Source: UBA7703 sp963667195 (GTDB lineage: Bacteria; Bacillota; Clostridia; Christensenellales; CAG-138). Taken from it: a DNA stretch of 64,000 bases. The translations under genes were made by a program, and so were the position numbers. The notes under the pieces are model-generated. The model saw only the letters and a list, made by a program, of their open reading frames with translations, was not told the DNA's origin and did not search any database. Location of the stretch: the NCBI GenBank assembly GCA_963667195.1, contig OY762962.1, positions 2,232,001 to 2,296,000 of the forward strand, written 5' to 3'. The stretch's first letter is position 1. The number at the start of each line of letters is the position of its first letter. Positions 7,486 to 15,525 of the stretch are shown piece after piece.

Positions 7486-8616
7486 TTACTTTTTCAGCAA
7501 GTTACCTGCTTGATAATAGAAGTACAAATCTTTTTTCGTGATTTCCTTGTTAGAATCTTGCATCTGTAGATATGTTGATGCAACTTTTTCAGCTGTCCAC
7601 GCAAGAGTCGCTGTGCCGATAGCAACACCCGACGAAACAACATTACTATATGCAGAAAAGACTCCTGCTGCTGCTATGCTAACAATTAACCCACTAGCTG
7701 TCTTGATAAGATTTGAATCAACAAGGCTATTTCGGGCAAGATTTTTTATAAAAGAAGCACCCTTAGTCAATTCATCGATTTCTTGAATTGCCGGAGCGAT
7801 TTCCTTTGCGTACAATTGGATACACTCAAATTCAAAATCTTTGTCCCAAGGACAACTTTGAATATCATCAGAGAACTTTAACATTTGACTTCTGAATCTT
7901 ACTAATGGAATGGATAGTTCATTTCTAATATCTATAATTTCATCAATTGAAGCATCGCTAAAATTAGGGAGTTTTTGGAGAAGATTATCGCTTACACCGG
8001 CGTGTTGGATTTTCTTTTTGTCAAATTCGCTTAAGTTCACAACTCTAGCGTTAACTGCTGTTCTCATCACATCATTTGAAATGGAGTCGAAAATCGGATA
8101 AGAGCATTTAATTGCTTCAGTTAACATGCGAAAATACTCAGGCCCAACTTCATCAACATCGCTAATCATATGATCGAATGGTTGCAACTTTATCTTGCCT
8201 GCAACCAGTAGTTTGTTAAACTCTTGACATTGGGATAAACCGATATTCTCTTTAATAATCGAGCTAGCGTCCTGTACACACTGAAAAAGGATTTGTCTTA
8301 TCCGAAATTTGGTTTTTATTGGGATAGATTTGTTCTTCCCAAATAAAATATTCGAACTTGTATTCATGTAATCAACTAGACCCGAGAAGAGATCCTCGTT
8401 TGAAGACTTAATAAACGGTGCGATTAGCTTCACAAGGTCATATGCAGCCCGTTCATCTTTGAGATTTTTATCATTTGTAATCAATGTATAAAGATATGCA
8501 ATTGGACTAATTAGTGTTATTTCATCGGCATATAGTAATGCAGATTTTACATATAGTAGCTCGGTATTGATATCGATGTTGTTTGGGACAACAGCGACTG
8601 TGAAATTAAAGCTCAT
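7486..8616 (-). CDS. Hypothetical AT-rich protein, 376 aa, likely acquired
   Basis: Not recognised. The gene is strikingly AT-rich and uses A/T-ending codons, unlike both flanks, and lies just downstream of tRNA-Pro and tRNA-Thr, a usual insertion point for mobile DNA. The protein is mostly helical; residues about 305-335 (SGLIVSIAAAGVFSAY... ATLAWTAEKVAS) form a Gly/Ala-rich hydrophobic stretch that could be one membrane hairpin near the C-terminus, while the first 300 residues appear cytosolic. No integrase or phage gene accompanies it. A defence or prophage-derived role is conceivable but unsupported. Confidence 0.75.
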   Translation of the reverse strand: MSFNFTVAVVPNNIDINTELLYVKSALLYADEITLISPIAYLYTLITNDKNLKDERAAYDLVKLIAPFIKSSNEDLFSGLVDYMNTSSNILFGKNKSIPIKTKFRIRQILFQCVQDASSIIKENIGLSQCQEFNKLLVAGKIKLQPFDHMISDVDEVGPEYFRMLTEAIKCSYPIFDSISNDVMRTAVNARVVNLSEFDKKKIQHAGVSDNLLQKLPNFSDASIDEIIDIRNELSIPLVRFRSQMLKFSDDIQSCPWDKDFEFECIQLYAKEIAPAIQEIDELTKGASFIKNLARNSLVDSNLIKTASGLIVSIAAAGVFSAYSNVVSSGVAIGTATLAWTAEKVASTYLQMQDSNKEITKKDLYFYYQAGNLLKK

Positions 8617-8809
8617 AATGAAACTCCAACAATATCAAATTTGAATGCAGATTTTCCGAATACTCTGAAATATAATTGTATTTATAGTACTACAAATCAA
8701 TCTTGTATTCCATTCGAAAATTTATTTATGGTCACACTCCGAGTTGTTAATGAAGATTTTAAAAATAACTGGGATTCTTGCGTAATCATAAGAATAGTAG
8801 AAATCAAAA

Positions 8810-8833
8810 AGGCAGTCTTACGACTGCCTTTTT
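8810..8833 (-). terminator. Intrinsic terminator after the tRNA genes (bidirectional)
   Basis: AAAAAGGCAGTC-TTAC-GACTGCCTTTTT; on the minus strand it ends transcription of tRNA-Thr and tRNA-Pro. Confidence 0.85.
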
Positions 8834-8836
8834 GAT

Positions 8837-8913
8837 TGGTCGGGGTGACTGGATTTGAACCAGCGACCTTTTGGTCCCGAACCAAACGCGCTACCAAACT
8901 GCGCTACACCCCG
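8837..8913 (-). tRNA. tRNA-Pro (anticodon CGG)
   Basis: Acceptor stem CGGGGTG/CACCCCG, D-arm TAGCGCAGTTTGGTAGCG, anticodon loop TTCGGGA (CGG, reads CCG), T-arm with TTCAAAT, encoded CCA at 8839-8837. All four stems pair. Length 77 nt including CCA. Confidence 0.95.
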
Positions 8914-8919
8914 AAAAAA

Positions 8920-8995
8920 TGGAGCCAATGTGGGGACTCGGACCCCAGACCTGCTGATTACGAATCAGCTGCTCTACCGACTGAGCTACATTGGC
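8920..8995 (-). tRNA. tRNA-Thr (anticodon CGT)
   Basis: Acceptor stem GCCAATG/CATTGGC, D-loop CAGTCGGTAGAG, anticodon loop TTCGTAA (CGT, reads ACG), T-loop TCCGAGT, discriminator T, encoded CCA. It is transcribed ahead of tRNA-Pro on the same strand, 6 bp apart. Confidence 0.95.
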
Positions 8996-9117
8996 AACTC
9001 ATGCTTTTCAATTATAGGTAACTGGCACTTTGGTGTCAAGACATTTGTGTCAAATTATTCCGCCAAAAATTTTACGTTCGGGCGACACCGGCGCATACGC
9101 AAAATCCGATCAAAGAA

Positions 9118-9145
9118 AAAGCACCCGCGTTCAAACGGGTGCTAA
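9118..9145 (-). terminator. Intrinsic terminator of the zinc-ribbon membrane protein gene
   Basis: On the minus strand AGCACCCG-TTTGAACG-CGGGTGCT is followed by TTTTC. Confidence 0.75.
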
Positions 9146-9170
9146 AAGTTCGCTCGCGTTTTCTGGAAAA

Positions 9171-9752
9171 TCAAAGCGTGGGAACGTTGCTTTGCACGGG
9201 AGTCTGCGTCCGCGCCTGATACGTTTCCCATTCCTTCACGCACTGGAAGGAGCCGACCACTGCTGAAATACCGGCCGCCAGAACGAGCCAGCCGCTAAAC
9301 ACGCCGTAATTCACAAGCGATGCGATCACGCTGATCAGCGCATACACCAATAGCAGGATGGACGCGATGCGGCTTCGCAACAGATGGACCAGCAAACTCA
9401 GCGTCAGTACGATTATAACGTCAAGCAATGAGAGTATATTGAAATATTCGCTAATCCCCGCAAACGCAAGAACCGTGGTGATTCCAGCGGTGATGTAGCC
9501 CATAATCGCTGCCGCCGCGCACTCTTTTCTGCCGACCGAATAATTCTTGAGGAACGTCTTTTTATCCAATCCGAGCGGTGCGGAATACGCCATTCCCTTC
9601 TTCATCTGTTCGCCGGGATCAAAGGTTGGAACAACAGGTGTTGCCGGCGTTCCGGCCGCTTCCTGCGCCGCGGGCAACTGTGCTCCGCAATTCGGGCAAA
9701 ACTTCATGTTCTCCGACTGAAGCGGGACACCGCAATTCGGGCAATGACTCAT
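9171..9752 (-). CDS. Zinc-ribbon membrane protein
   Basis: A 193-residue protein with an N-terminal double-knuckle zinc ribbon (CPNCG at 4-8 and CPNCG at 22-26), a Pro/Thr/Ala linker to about residue 70, then three or four hydrophobic segments (about 85-165). The layout, cytosolic ribbon then membrane anchor, is common in Clostridia proteins of unknown function. The start at 9752 (MSHCPNCG) follows GGGAGGCG; a start four codons upstream overlaps that site. Confidence 0.85.
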   Translation of the reverse strand: MSHCPNCGVPLQSENMKFCPNCGAQLPAAQEAAGTPATPVVPTFDPGEQMKKGMAYSAPLGLDKKTFLKNYSVGRKECAAAAIMGYITAGITTVLAFAGISEYFNILSLLDVIIVLTLSLLVHLLRSRIASILLLVYALISVIASLVNYGVFSGWLVLAAGISAVVGSFQCVKEWETYQARTQTPVQSNVPTL

Positions 9753-9818
9753 AACGCCTCCCAAACGATGATTTTATTCTGTTGAACAGTAAAAACATCA
9801 ACTGTTAACAGTATAAAT

Positions 9819-11609
9819 TCAAATCGCCTGTTTCGCAAGCTCCTCTTTTTCCAAAATCGTATACGCGACCTTGCCGACCAGCGTCTTGGGCAGCTCGCTG
9901 CGGAATTCGATGTCGTACGGCATGGCGTATTTGGCGACGAGTTTGCTGCAATGCAGGAGGATGTCCTCCTTGAGCGACGGCGTGGGCAGAATGTTCGGCT
10001 TAAGCACGACAAACGCCTTGATCTTCTGCATGCGGTAGGAGTCCGGAACTCCGATGACGCAGCTCATGAGCACCTTCTCGTGCGCGTCAATCGCGTTCTC
10101 CACCTGCGAGGGGTAAACGTTGTAACCGCTCGTGATGATGAGGCGCTTGATGCGCTGCTTGAAGAAGAGGAAGCCGTCCGCGTCCATGTTGCCCAGATCG
10201 CCCGTGTGCAGCCAAACGTGACCGTCCGCGTGCTTTTTGAGCACATTTGCGGTCTCCTCCGGCTGGTTGACGTATTCCATCATCACGGAAGGCCCGCAGA
10301 GGCAGATTTCGCCATCCTCGCCAAACGGGAGTTCCTCCGTCGTGCCGGGCTTGACGATCTTATAGAACGTGTCCGGGAACGGTAGTCCGATGCTGCCCTC
10401 GCGGTACATGTCGTAGGGAGTCAGGCAGCTTGCTGTAACGCACTCTGTTGTGCCGTAGCCTTCGCGCACCTGCACGGTCGCGCCGTGCTCTGCCAAGAAC
10501 GCGTCAAACTTCTTCTTGAGCTCGATGGAGAGCGTATCTCCGCCGGAGAACACGCCCAGCAGTTGGCTCATGTCCACGCCGTCCATGTAGGGATTGCGCG
10601 TGATGCCCTCGTACAGCGTCGGGACGCCCGCGATGTAGTTCGGCTTTTCCTTTTTGAGCAGCTTTGCATAGCTTTCGACCGAGACGCGCGGCACGAGAAT
10701 CGCAGTTACGCCCGCGACGAGCATCGTATGGATGCAAACGCCGAGGCCAAAGCCGTGGAACATCGGCATCGCGGCGAGCATGCGCGCGCCGGGCACGACG
10801 CAGTGGCCCATGGCGCAGGTTTGCAGCGCGAGCGCGTTGAAGTTGAGGTTACTCAGCAGAATGCCCTTCGTCGTGCCTGTCGTGCCGCCGGAGAATAGGA
10901 TGACGGCTGCGTCTGAGCCACGGCGCGCAACAAAGCAGGACTCGTCCGCCTTTTTTGCGCCGCGCAGGAACGCGTTCCAGTACAGCACGTTCGCATCCTT
11001 CGGGATCTTCGGCACCTTGCGACCTTCCGTGACGGCAAAACCGAGCTTCATCACAGGAGAGAGCGCGTCCTTGACGCTCGTGAGCACCAGCGTTTCAAAC
11101 GAGACGTGGCGGCGCACGTCCTCGAACTTGCTGTAGAATGCATCCAGCGAAACGACGGCCTTGGAGCCGGAATCCTTGATGTAAAACGCGATTTCACCGA
11201 CGCTCGAGAGCGGGTGGATCATGGACGCGATGGCGCCGATGCGGTTGAGCGCATAGAAGCAGAGCACGATCTGCGGGCAGTTCGGCATGCAGAGCGTCAC
11301 CTTGTCGCCTTTTTGAATGCCGATTGCTGCAAACGCGCGCGCGGTCTTTCGAATCTCGCGCACGAGGTCTTTATACTTCGTGGCTTTGCCCATGAAGGTG
11401 ATGGCGTTGTAATCCGGGTAGAGGTTCGCCGCGCGCTCGACCATGTCGAACATGGAAGCGTCGGGATAGGAGAGGGAATGATCCACCTCGCCGTAAAACG
11501 CGAACCACGGCGCGCGGACGTTGGACATATCTTCGCAAAACGGGAAGCAGTTCGCTTCGTTCTTGAGCGCGTGATTCAGGCTTTGAAAGGACGAGGTGCC
11601 AGAGTTCAT
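9819..11609 (-). CDS. AMP-dependent acyl-CoA synthetase (long-chain fatty acid ligase type)
   Basis: A 596-residue adenylate-forming enzyme that activates a carboxylic acid with ATP and joins it to CoA. Motifs in order: phosphate loop FSGGTTGTTKG near residue 250, GYGTTECV near 385, TGDLGNMD near 460, IITSGYNVYPSQVE near 490 and the catalytic Lys in LVGKVAY near the C-terminus. The start at 11609 (MNSGTSS) sits 25 bp after the upstream E2-like gene; the ribosome binding site is weak, which points to coupled translation. Pairing with the E2-like acyltransferase suggests both act on the same acyl group, possibly in lipid or capsule modification. Chain-length preference cannot be read. Confidence 0.9.
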   Translation of the reverse strand: MNSGTSSFQSLNHALKNEANCFPFCEDMSNVRAPWFAFYGEVDHSLSYPDASMFDMVERAANLYPDYNAITFMGKATKYKDLVREIRKTARAFAAIGIQKGDKVTLCMPNCPQIVLCFYALNRIGAIASMIHPLSSVGEIAFYIKDSGSKAVVSLDAFYSKFEDVRRHVSFETLVLTSVKDALSPVMKLGFAVTEGRKVPKIPKDANVLYWNAFLRGAKKADESCFVARRGSDAAVILFSGGTTGTTKGILLSNLNFNALALQTCAMGHCVVPGARMLAAMPMFHGFGLGVCIHTMLVAGVTAILVPRVSVESYAKLLKKEKPNYIAGVPTLYEGITRNPYMDGVDMSQLLGVFSGGDTLSIELKKKFDAFLAEHGATVQVREGYGTTECVTASCLTPYDMYREGSIGLPFPDTFYKIVKPGTTEELPFGEDGEICLCGPSVMMEYVNQPEETANVLKKHADGHVWLHTGDLGNMDADGFLFFKQRIKRLIITSGYNVYPSQVENAIDAHEKVLMSCVIGVPDSYRMQKIKAFVVLKPNILPTPSLKEDILLHCSKLVAKYAMPYDIEFRSELPKTLVGKVAYTILEKEELAKQAI

Positions 11610-11634
11610 ATTTTTAGAATTAATACCCGTAGAT

Positions 11635-12528
11635 TTAATATTCAAGGTTGAGTTCCTCCTTGGCGGGGATGTCAAGCAGCGTCGGCTCGGCAAAGAATTT
11701 TCTCATTAGGCGCATGGTCTTTGCGTAATAATATCCGTCGGCAATGCGCTCGTCGAGCGTGAGGCCCAGGTTGAGCGCGGCCTTCACCGTAACGGAACCA
11801 TCCGCGCCGTAGAACGGCTGCATGTGCTTTTCGCCGACCACGACGAAGACGGAGTTGGTGCCCCAATTTGCGAGGTGGTGATAGCCTGCGTTGAGCTTGA
11901 TGGAACCGAGGTTTGAGATGAAGACTGTGCTATTGTATGGGTCTTCGCTCGCGATGTCCTTGGGCATGTGGCCGTGTTCATCCAGAGAGCGCAGAACTTT
12001 GAAGATGAGTTTTCGTATCCCCATGGGTGCTTTTGCAAATGTATCGAGAATATCAACCGTTCCGTCCGTTTTGTTGCTCTTGCGAACGGAATATACAAAA
12101 TCGCTGATCTTGTCATGGATCATATCGATGGACGATTTTTCGCTGGTGGGATCGTATTTGAGGATCATGATGGACTCGTCCGCGTTATCTGCAAAGGCTT
12201 TTTTCACGATGAAGGAGAACGAGATGTGGCTGCGGTCATAGTAGCGGTTGCCGATGATGAAGCGGTTCATGCGCGGGCGCATCTCGATGGTGCGCGCGAG
12301 CGCCGCGAGGATCACGTGAAAGAAGGTGAATTTATATTCCGGGCTCTGCGCGTTCTTCTGCTCCAGATATGCTTCCACGGCGCTCATGTCCACGAGCTCC
12401 TGCAGAAAAGCCTCGTTATCCGCGCGGTTCGGCATCATGATCGGCATAAAGACATGCATGGAGTCGAGATCGCGTACGAGAGTTGCGTCGCGGCGGTCGC
12501 CGCGGCGGCGTTTTGCAACGTTTTCCAT
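11635..12528 (-). CDS. E2-like acyltransferase domain protein lacking the catalytic His
   Basis: A 297-residue protein resembling the catalytic domain of 2-oxoacid dehydrogenase E2 subunits (chloramphenicol acetyltransferase fold), without lipoyl or subunit-binding domains and without E1/E3 neighbours. In canonical E2 the C-terminal motif is DHRxxDG; here it is D259-E260-R261-I-A-D264-G265, so the base His is replaced by Glu. NLGSIKLNAGYHH and NWGTNSVFVVVG match the structural core. It leads a two-gene operon with an acyl-CoA ligase 25 bp downstream. Acyl transfer by another mechanism, or a non-catalytic acyl-binding role, are both open. Confidence 0.75.
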   Translation of the reverse strand: MENVAKRRRGDRRDATLVRDLDSMHVFMPIMMPNRADNEAFLQELVDMSAVEAYLEQKNAQSPEYKFTFFHVILAALARTIEMRPRMNRFIIGNRYYDRSHISFSFIVKKAFADNADESIMILKYDPTSEKSSIDMIHDKISDFVYSVRKSNKTDGTVDILDTFAKAPMGIRKLIFKVLRSLDEHGHMPKDIASEDPYNSTVFISNLGSIKLNAGYHHLANWGTNSVFVVVGEKHMQPFYGADGSVTVKAALNLGLTLDERIADGYYYAKTMRLMRKFFAEPTLLDIPAKEELNLEY

Positions 12529-12574
12529 TTTTATTCCATTCCAATCTTGAAGTATAAGTGCAAATAATGCCTAA

Positions 12575-12604
12575 AATATATACGTTTCTCAACAAATTGT
12601 CAAC
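12575..12604 (-). promoter_or_regulatory. Promoter for the E2-like/acyl-CoA ligase operon
   Basis: Minus-strand TTGACA (12604-12599) with TATATA/TATATT (about 12582-12575), spacer 16-18 bp, 50 bp before the start codon. Confidence 0.6.
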
Positions 12605-12685
12605 GAAACGTCACAATTGTCAGAGCATTCGCCCGATAGTTCGGCGTTCATCCGTGCGAAAAACGCCCACGAATCCCCCGAAACA

Positions 12686-12714
12686 TTGACAATTTTCGCA
12701 TGTATCGGTATACT
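12686..12714 (+). promoter_or_regulatory. Promoter of the leader peptide/CNNM transcript
   Basis: TTGACA (12686-12691), 17-bp spacer, TATACT (12709-12714). Confidence 0.85.
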
Positions 12715-12743
12715 TTATACAGAATGAGCACGAGAGGAAAGCT

Positions 12744-12833
12744 ATGAGCGACGAAGAGAGCGACAGTACCGGCGACCACAATCCTAATTGCATGACCGGA
12801 TATCTTTTGAAGCACATAATCTGTCTTTGTTAA
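12744..12833 (+). CDS. Putative 29-aa acidic leader peptide upstream of the CNNM transporter
   Basis: ATG at 12744 follows GAGAGGAAAGCT and a consensus promoter. The peptide begins MSDEESDSTGD, an acidic run directly after the start, and ends ...HIICLC at TAA 12831-12833. The stop codon lies inside the loop of a terminator-like hairpin (12810-12858), so a ribosome finishing the peptide would cover that structure. The next gene is a CNNM/CorC divalent-cation transporter. Acidic N-terminal stretches that destabilise ribosomes at low magnesium are known from the mgtL leader of enteric bacteria; a similar role here is inference only. It could also be an independent small protein. Confidence 0.45.
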   Translation: MSDEESDSTGDHNPNCMTGYLLKHIICLC

Positions 12834-12860
12834 CGGTGAGAGAACAGGTTATGCTTTTTC
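12810..12860 (+). terminator. Terminator-like hairpin overlapping the leader peptide stop
   Basis: AAGCA-(CA)-TAATCTGT (12810-12824) pairs with ACAGGTTA-TGCTT (12844-12856), 13 pairs with a 2-nt bulge and one G-T pair, followed by TTTTC and further T-rich sequence. A weaker AAGAA/TTCTT stem with a T run follows at about 12897-12917. Confidence 0.5.
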
Positions 12861-12980
12861 TATTTCTTGGCACAACGTGAGTCTGGAGACGGGAAAAGAA
12901 CGCTTCTTATTTTTTTATTGCGCAAGGGCAACCAAGCGCGGAACACAGTTTTTTGAAACGAGAGTAGTACGGAGTATAAA

Positions 12981-14318
12981 ATGGGCAACGATCCCTTATT
13001 CTGGCAAATTATCCTGCAAGTCGTGTTGATTGGACTCAACGCGGTTTTTGCCTGCGCGGAGATTGCCGTCATCACCATGAACGACGCGAAGCTCGCGAAG
13101 CTTGCCTCAGACGGCGACAAGCGCGCGATCAAGCTTGCGCGCTTAACGAGCCAGCCTGCGCGATTCCTCGCGACCATTCAGGTTGCGATCACGCTGTCCG
13201 GCTTCCTGGGCAGCGCATTTGCCGCGGATAACTTTGCAAAGCGTATCACCGCCGCAATCACCGCGAGCGGAACCACCATTCCAGCCGCCACGATCAACAC
13301 GATTTCGGTTCTCTTAATCACGCTGATTTTAACGTTCTTTACGCTCGTTTTTGGCGAGCTTGTGCCAAAGCGTGTCGCGATGAAAAACGCGGAGAAGCTC
13401 GCGCTTGGCATGGCTGGTCTGATCAACGGGGTTGCGAAGATTTTTGCGCCGCTGGTTTGGCTGCTCACCGTCTCCACAAACGGCATTTTGCGCCTCCTCG
13501 GCATCGATCCCAACGCGGAGGACGAGGAAGTCACCGAGGAAGAGATCCGCATGATGGTGGACGTGGGCTCCGAGAAGGGCACCATCGAAGCCACCGAAAA
13601 AGAGATGATCCACAATGTGTTCGAGTTCGACAACGTCTCTGCCGAGGACATCCTGACACACCGCACGCAGGTGGATATCCTCTGGCTTGACGAGAGCGAC
13701 GACGATTGGGCGGAGACCATTCACAGCACGCGGCACTCGTTTTACCCGATCTGCCGGGATAGCTCGGACGACGTGGTCGGCATTCTCGATGCAAAGACAT
13801 ATTTCCGCCTGAACGATCACGCGCGGGAAACGGTCATGCAGGAGGCGGTACAGCCGCCGCGCTTTGTGCCGGAGAGTATCAAGGCGGACGACCTCTTCCT
13901 CGACATGAAGCGCAGCCGCAACCACTTCTCCGTGGTGATGGACGAATACGGCGGCATGTGCGGCATCGTGACGATGAACGACCTCATCGAGGTGATTGTC
14001 GGCGATATCGACGAGCAGGAGGACGGAGAAGAACAGATCATCGAGTCCGTTTCGAACGGGGTCTGGCGTACACATGGGTCCGTTCCGCTGGAGGATATCT
14101 CCGAGGCGATCGGCTACCCGCTGCCGACGGATGAATACGACACGCTCAACGGGCTTGTGTTTAGCGTGCTCAACGAGATTCCCGAGGACGGGACGACGTT
14201 TGCGGTGGACGCAGCCTGCCTGCACATCGAGGTGCAGGAGATGAAGAACCACGGCATCGAGCGCGCGGAGATTTCGATTCTCCCACAGGAGCCGCCCACG
14301 CCGGAGCAACCGAAGTAA
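12981..14318 (+). CDS. CNNM/CorC family (hemolysin C-like) divalent cation transporter
   Basis: A 445-residue membrane protein. Residues about 1-190 form the DUF21/CNNM transmembrane domain with four hydrophobic segments (VVLIGLNAVFACAEIAVITM first), residues about 205-335 a CBS pair (FEFDNVSAEDILTHRTQV, then MDEYGGMCGIVTMNDLIEVIVGDI) and residues about 350-435 the CorC/HlyC accessory domain. Bacterial members move Mg2+, mostly outward, or confer Co2+ resistance. GGAG lies in the preceding ACGGAGTATAAA. A terminator follows the gene. A 270-nt leader with a small open frame and hairpins precedes it, suggesting control by attenuation. Confidence 0.93.
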   Translation: MGNDPLFWQIILQVVLIGLNAVFACAEIAVITMNDAKLAKLASDGDKRAIKLARLTSQPARFLATIQVAITLSGFLGSAFAADNFAKRITAAITASGTTIPAATINTISVLLITLILTFFTLVFGELVPKRVAMKNAEKLALGMAGLINGVAKIFAPLVWLLTVSTNGILRLLGIDPNAEDEEVTEEEIRMMVDVGSEKGTIEATEKEMIHNVFEFDNVSAEDILTHRTQVDILWLDESDDDWAETIHSTRHSFYPICRDSSDDVVGILDAKTYFRLNDHARETVMQEAVQPPRFVPESIKADDLFLDMKRSRNHFSVVMDEYGGMCGIVTMNDLIEVIVGDIDEQEDGEEQIIESVSNGVWRTHGSVPLEDISEAIGYPLPTDEYDTLNGLVFSVLNEIPEDGTTFAVDAACLHIEVQEMKNHGIERAEISILPQEPPTPEQPK

Positions 14319-14360
14319 TCGGATCGAAGAAACACCCGAAAATTGGATACTAGCGCAAAA

Positions 14361-14397
14361 CAAAAGCCCGATTTCAGTAGATGGAATCGGGCTTTGT
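14361..14397 (+). terminator. Intrinsic terminator (bidirectional, convergent genes)
   Basis: AAAGCCCGATT, 11-nt loop, AATCGGGCTTTG between the convergent transporter and kinase genes. Confidence 0.8.
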
Positions 14398-14415
14398 GGT
14401 AGTATTTCTGCTATT

Positions 14416-15471
14416 TTAGAGCGATTGTTCAACTATTTTCTGCATTTGACCCCGGCTTTTTTCCATCTCTTCCACCAACCGGAACTGAGTGCGCGCGCGG
14501 TCGAGATTTTGCCCCGGGCGCGAAACATGGAAATACACATCCCCGGCAAGATGATCCGCAAGGAAGCGCATGCCGCACTCCAGCGTCATCATCTTCGCGC
14601 CCACGGGCAGCATGGCGATCTCCGTTTTCGTCAGGCTTTCTCCACAGGTGGAGAGATACCCCTCCAAATATGTTTTGTACAGATCCAGATCGAAATGCAC
14701 CTTTGAAAGATCCTGCTCGTCCTCCGCCGCGGTGGAGGCACCGAAGCGAATCGCGTCGCCAAAGTCGTTGACCGAAAGCCCCGGCATCACCGTGTCGAGA
14801 TCGATCACGCAGAGCGCCTTGTTTGTTTCCGCATCGAAGAGCACGTTGTTGATCTTTGTGTCGTTGTGTGTGACCCGAAGCGGCAGCTCGCCCGCGGCTT
14901 GCAGATCGGTCAGCGTATGCGAAAATGCAGCGCGCGCATGGACAAAGTCGATCTCGCGCAAAACCTCTCCGCATCGATCCGCTGCGTTGTCATCGACCGC
15001 GCGGTAAAACGCCGTGTATCGCGCCGGGGTATCGTGAAAATGCGGGATGGTTTCGTCCAGCAGTGTCGCGGGGAAATCCGCGAGCTGATTTTGAAACCTT
15101 CCGAACGCAACCGCGCTCTCGTAAAACAGTTTACGATCGGCGGACTGGTAGCAGACACTGTTTTCCACCAACTCATAGACGCGCCAGTATTCGCCGCCGT
15201 CCACCACGTGACTGAGCCCTTCGTGCGTCATCACAAGCTGCAAAACCCCGCGCGGATCGGACACCTTGGTGCGCAGATGCGCCGTGACCAGCTCGATATT
15301 GCGCATCAGCGCCTCCGGCTTGCGAAACACGTTTGTATTGATGTGCTGCAAAATATAGCGCGCCCCGTTTTCGCAGCTGACGAGCTGTGTGCCGTTGATG
15401 TGCCCGCTGCCGTAAGGTTCGCAGGAAACAGGCGCGCCCGAAAGCGCGAAAGAAGAGAGCACGGAATGCAT
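14416..15471 (-). CDS. APH-fold phosphotransferase, N-acetylhexosamine kinase-like
   Basis: A 351-residue aminoglycoside-phosphotransferase/choline-kinase fold protein. GSGHINGTQLV at the N-terminus and YILQHINTNVFRKPEALMRNI match the sugar 1-kinase group typified by N-acetylhexosamine 1-kinase; the catalytic loop is VTHNDTKINNVLF with its Asp and Asn, and VIDLDTVMPG is the metal-binding DxD-like segment. It lies 55 bp after the GH3 beta-glucosidase on the same strand, so it may phosphorylate the monosaccharide released by that enzyme. Antibiotic resistance is unlikely. Exact sugar is not determined. Confidence 0.8.
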   Translation of the reverse strand: MHSVLSSFALSGAPVSCEPYGSGHINGTQLVSCENGARYILQHINTNVFRKPEALMRNIELVTAHLRTKVSDPRGVLQLVMTHEGLSHVVDGGEYWRVYELVENSVCYQSADRKLFYESAVAFGRFQNQLADFPATLLDETIPHFHDTPARYTAFYRAVDDNAADRCGEVLREIDFVHARAAFSHTLTDLQAAGELPLRVTHNDTKINNVLFDAETNKALCVIDLDTVMPGLSVNDFGDAIRFGASTAAEDEQDLSKVHFDLDLYKTYLEGYLSTCGESLTKTEIAMLPVGAKMMTLECGMRFLADHLAGDVYFHVSRPGQNLDRARTQFRLVEEMEKSRGQMQKIVEQSL

Positions 15472-15525
15472 GCCAGAAGGTTCCTCCGCTTGCTTGATTC
15501 ATGGATTGATGGATGCTGTGGGGTT

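Noticed and set aside
7340..8913. Integrated element with att duplication of the tRNA-Pro 3' end
   Set aside because: I looked for a copy of the tRNA 3' end near 7340-7480 and saw none, and no integrase gene is present.
14416..15471. Aminoglycoside resistance phosphotransferase
   Set aside because: The N-terminal GHIN and INTNVF patterns and linkage to a GH3 glucosidase fit a sugar kinase rather than an antibiotic kinase.
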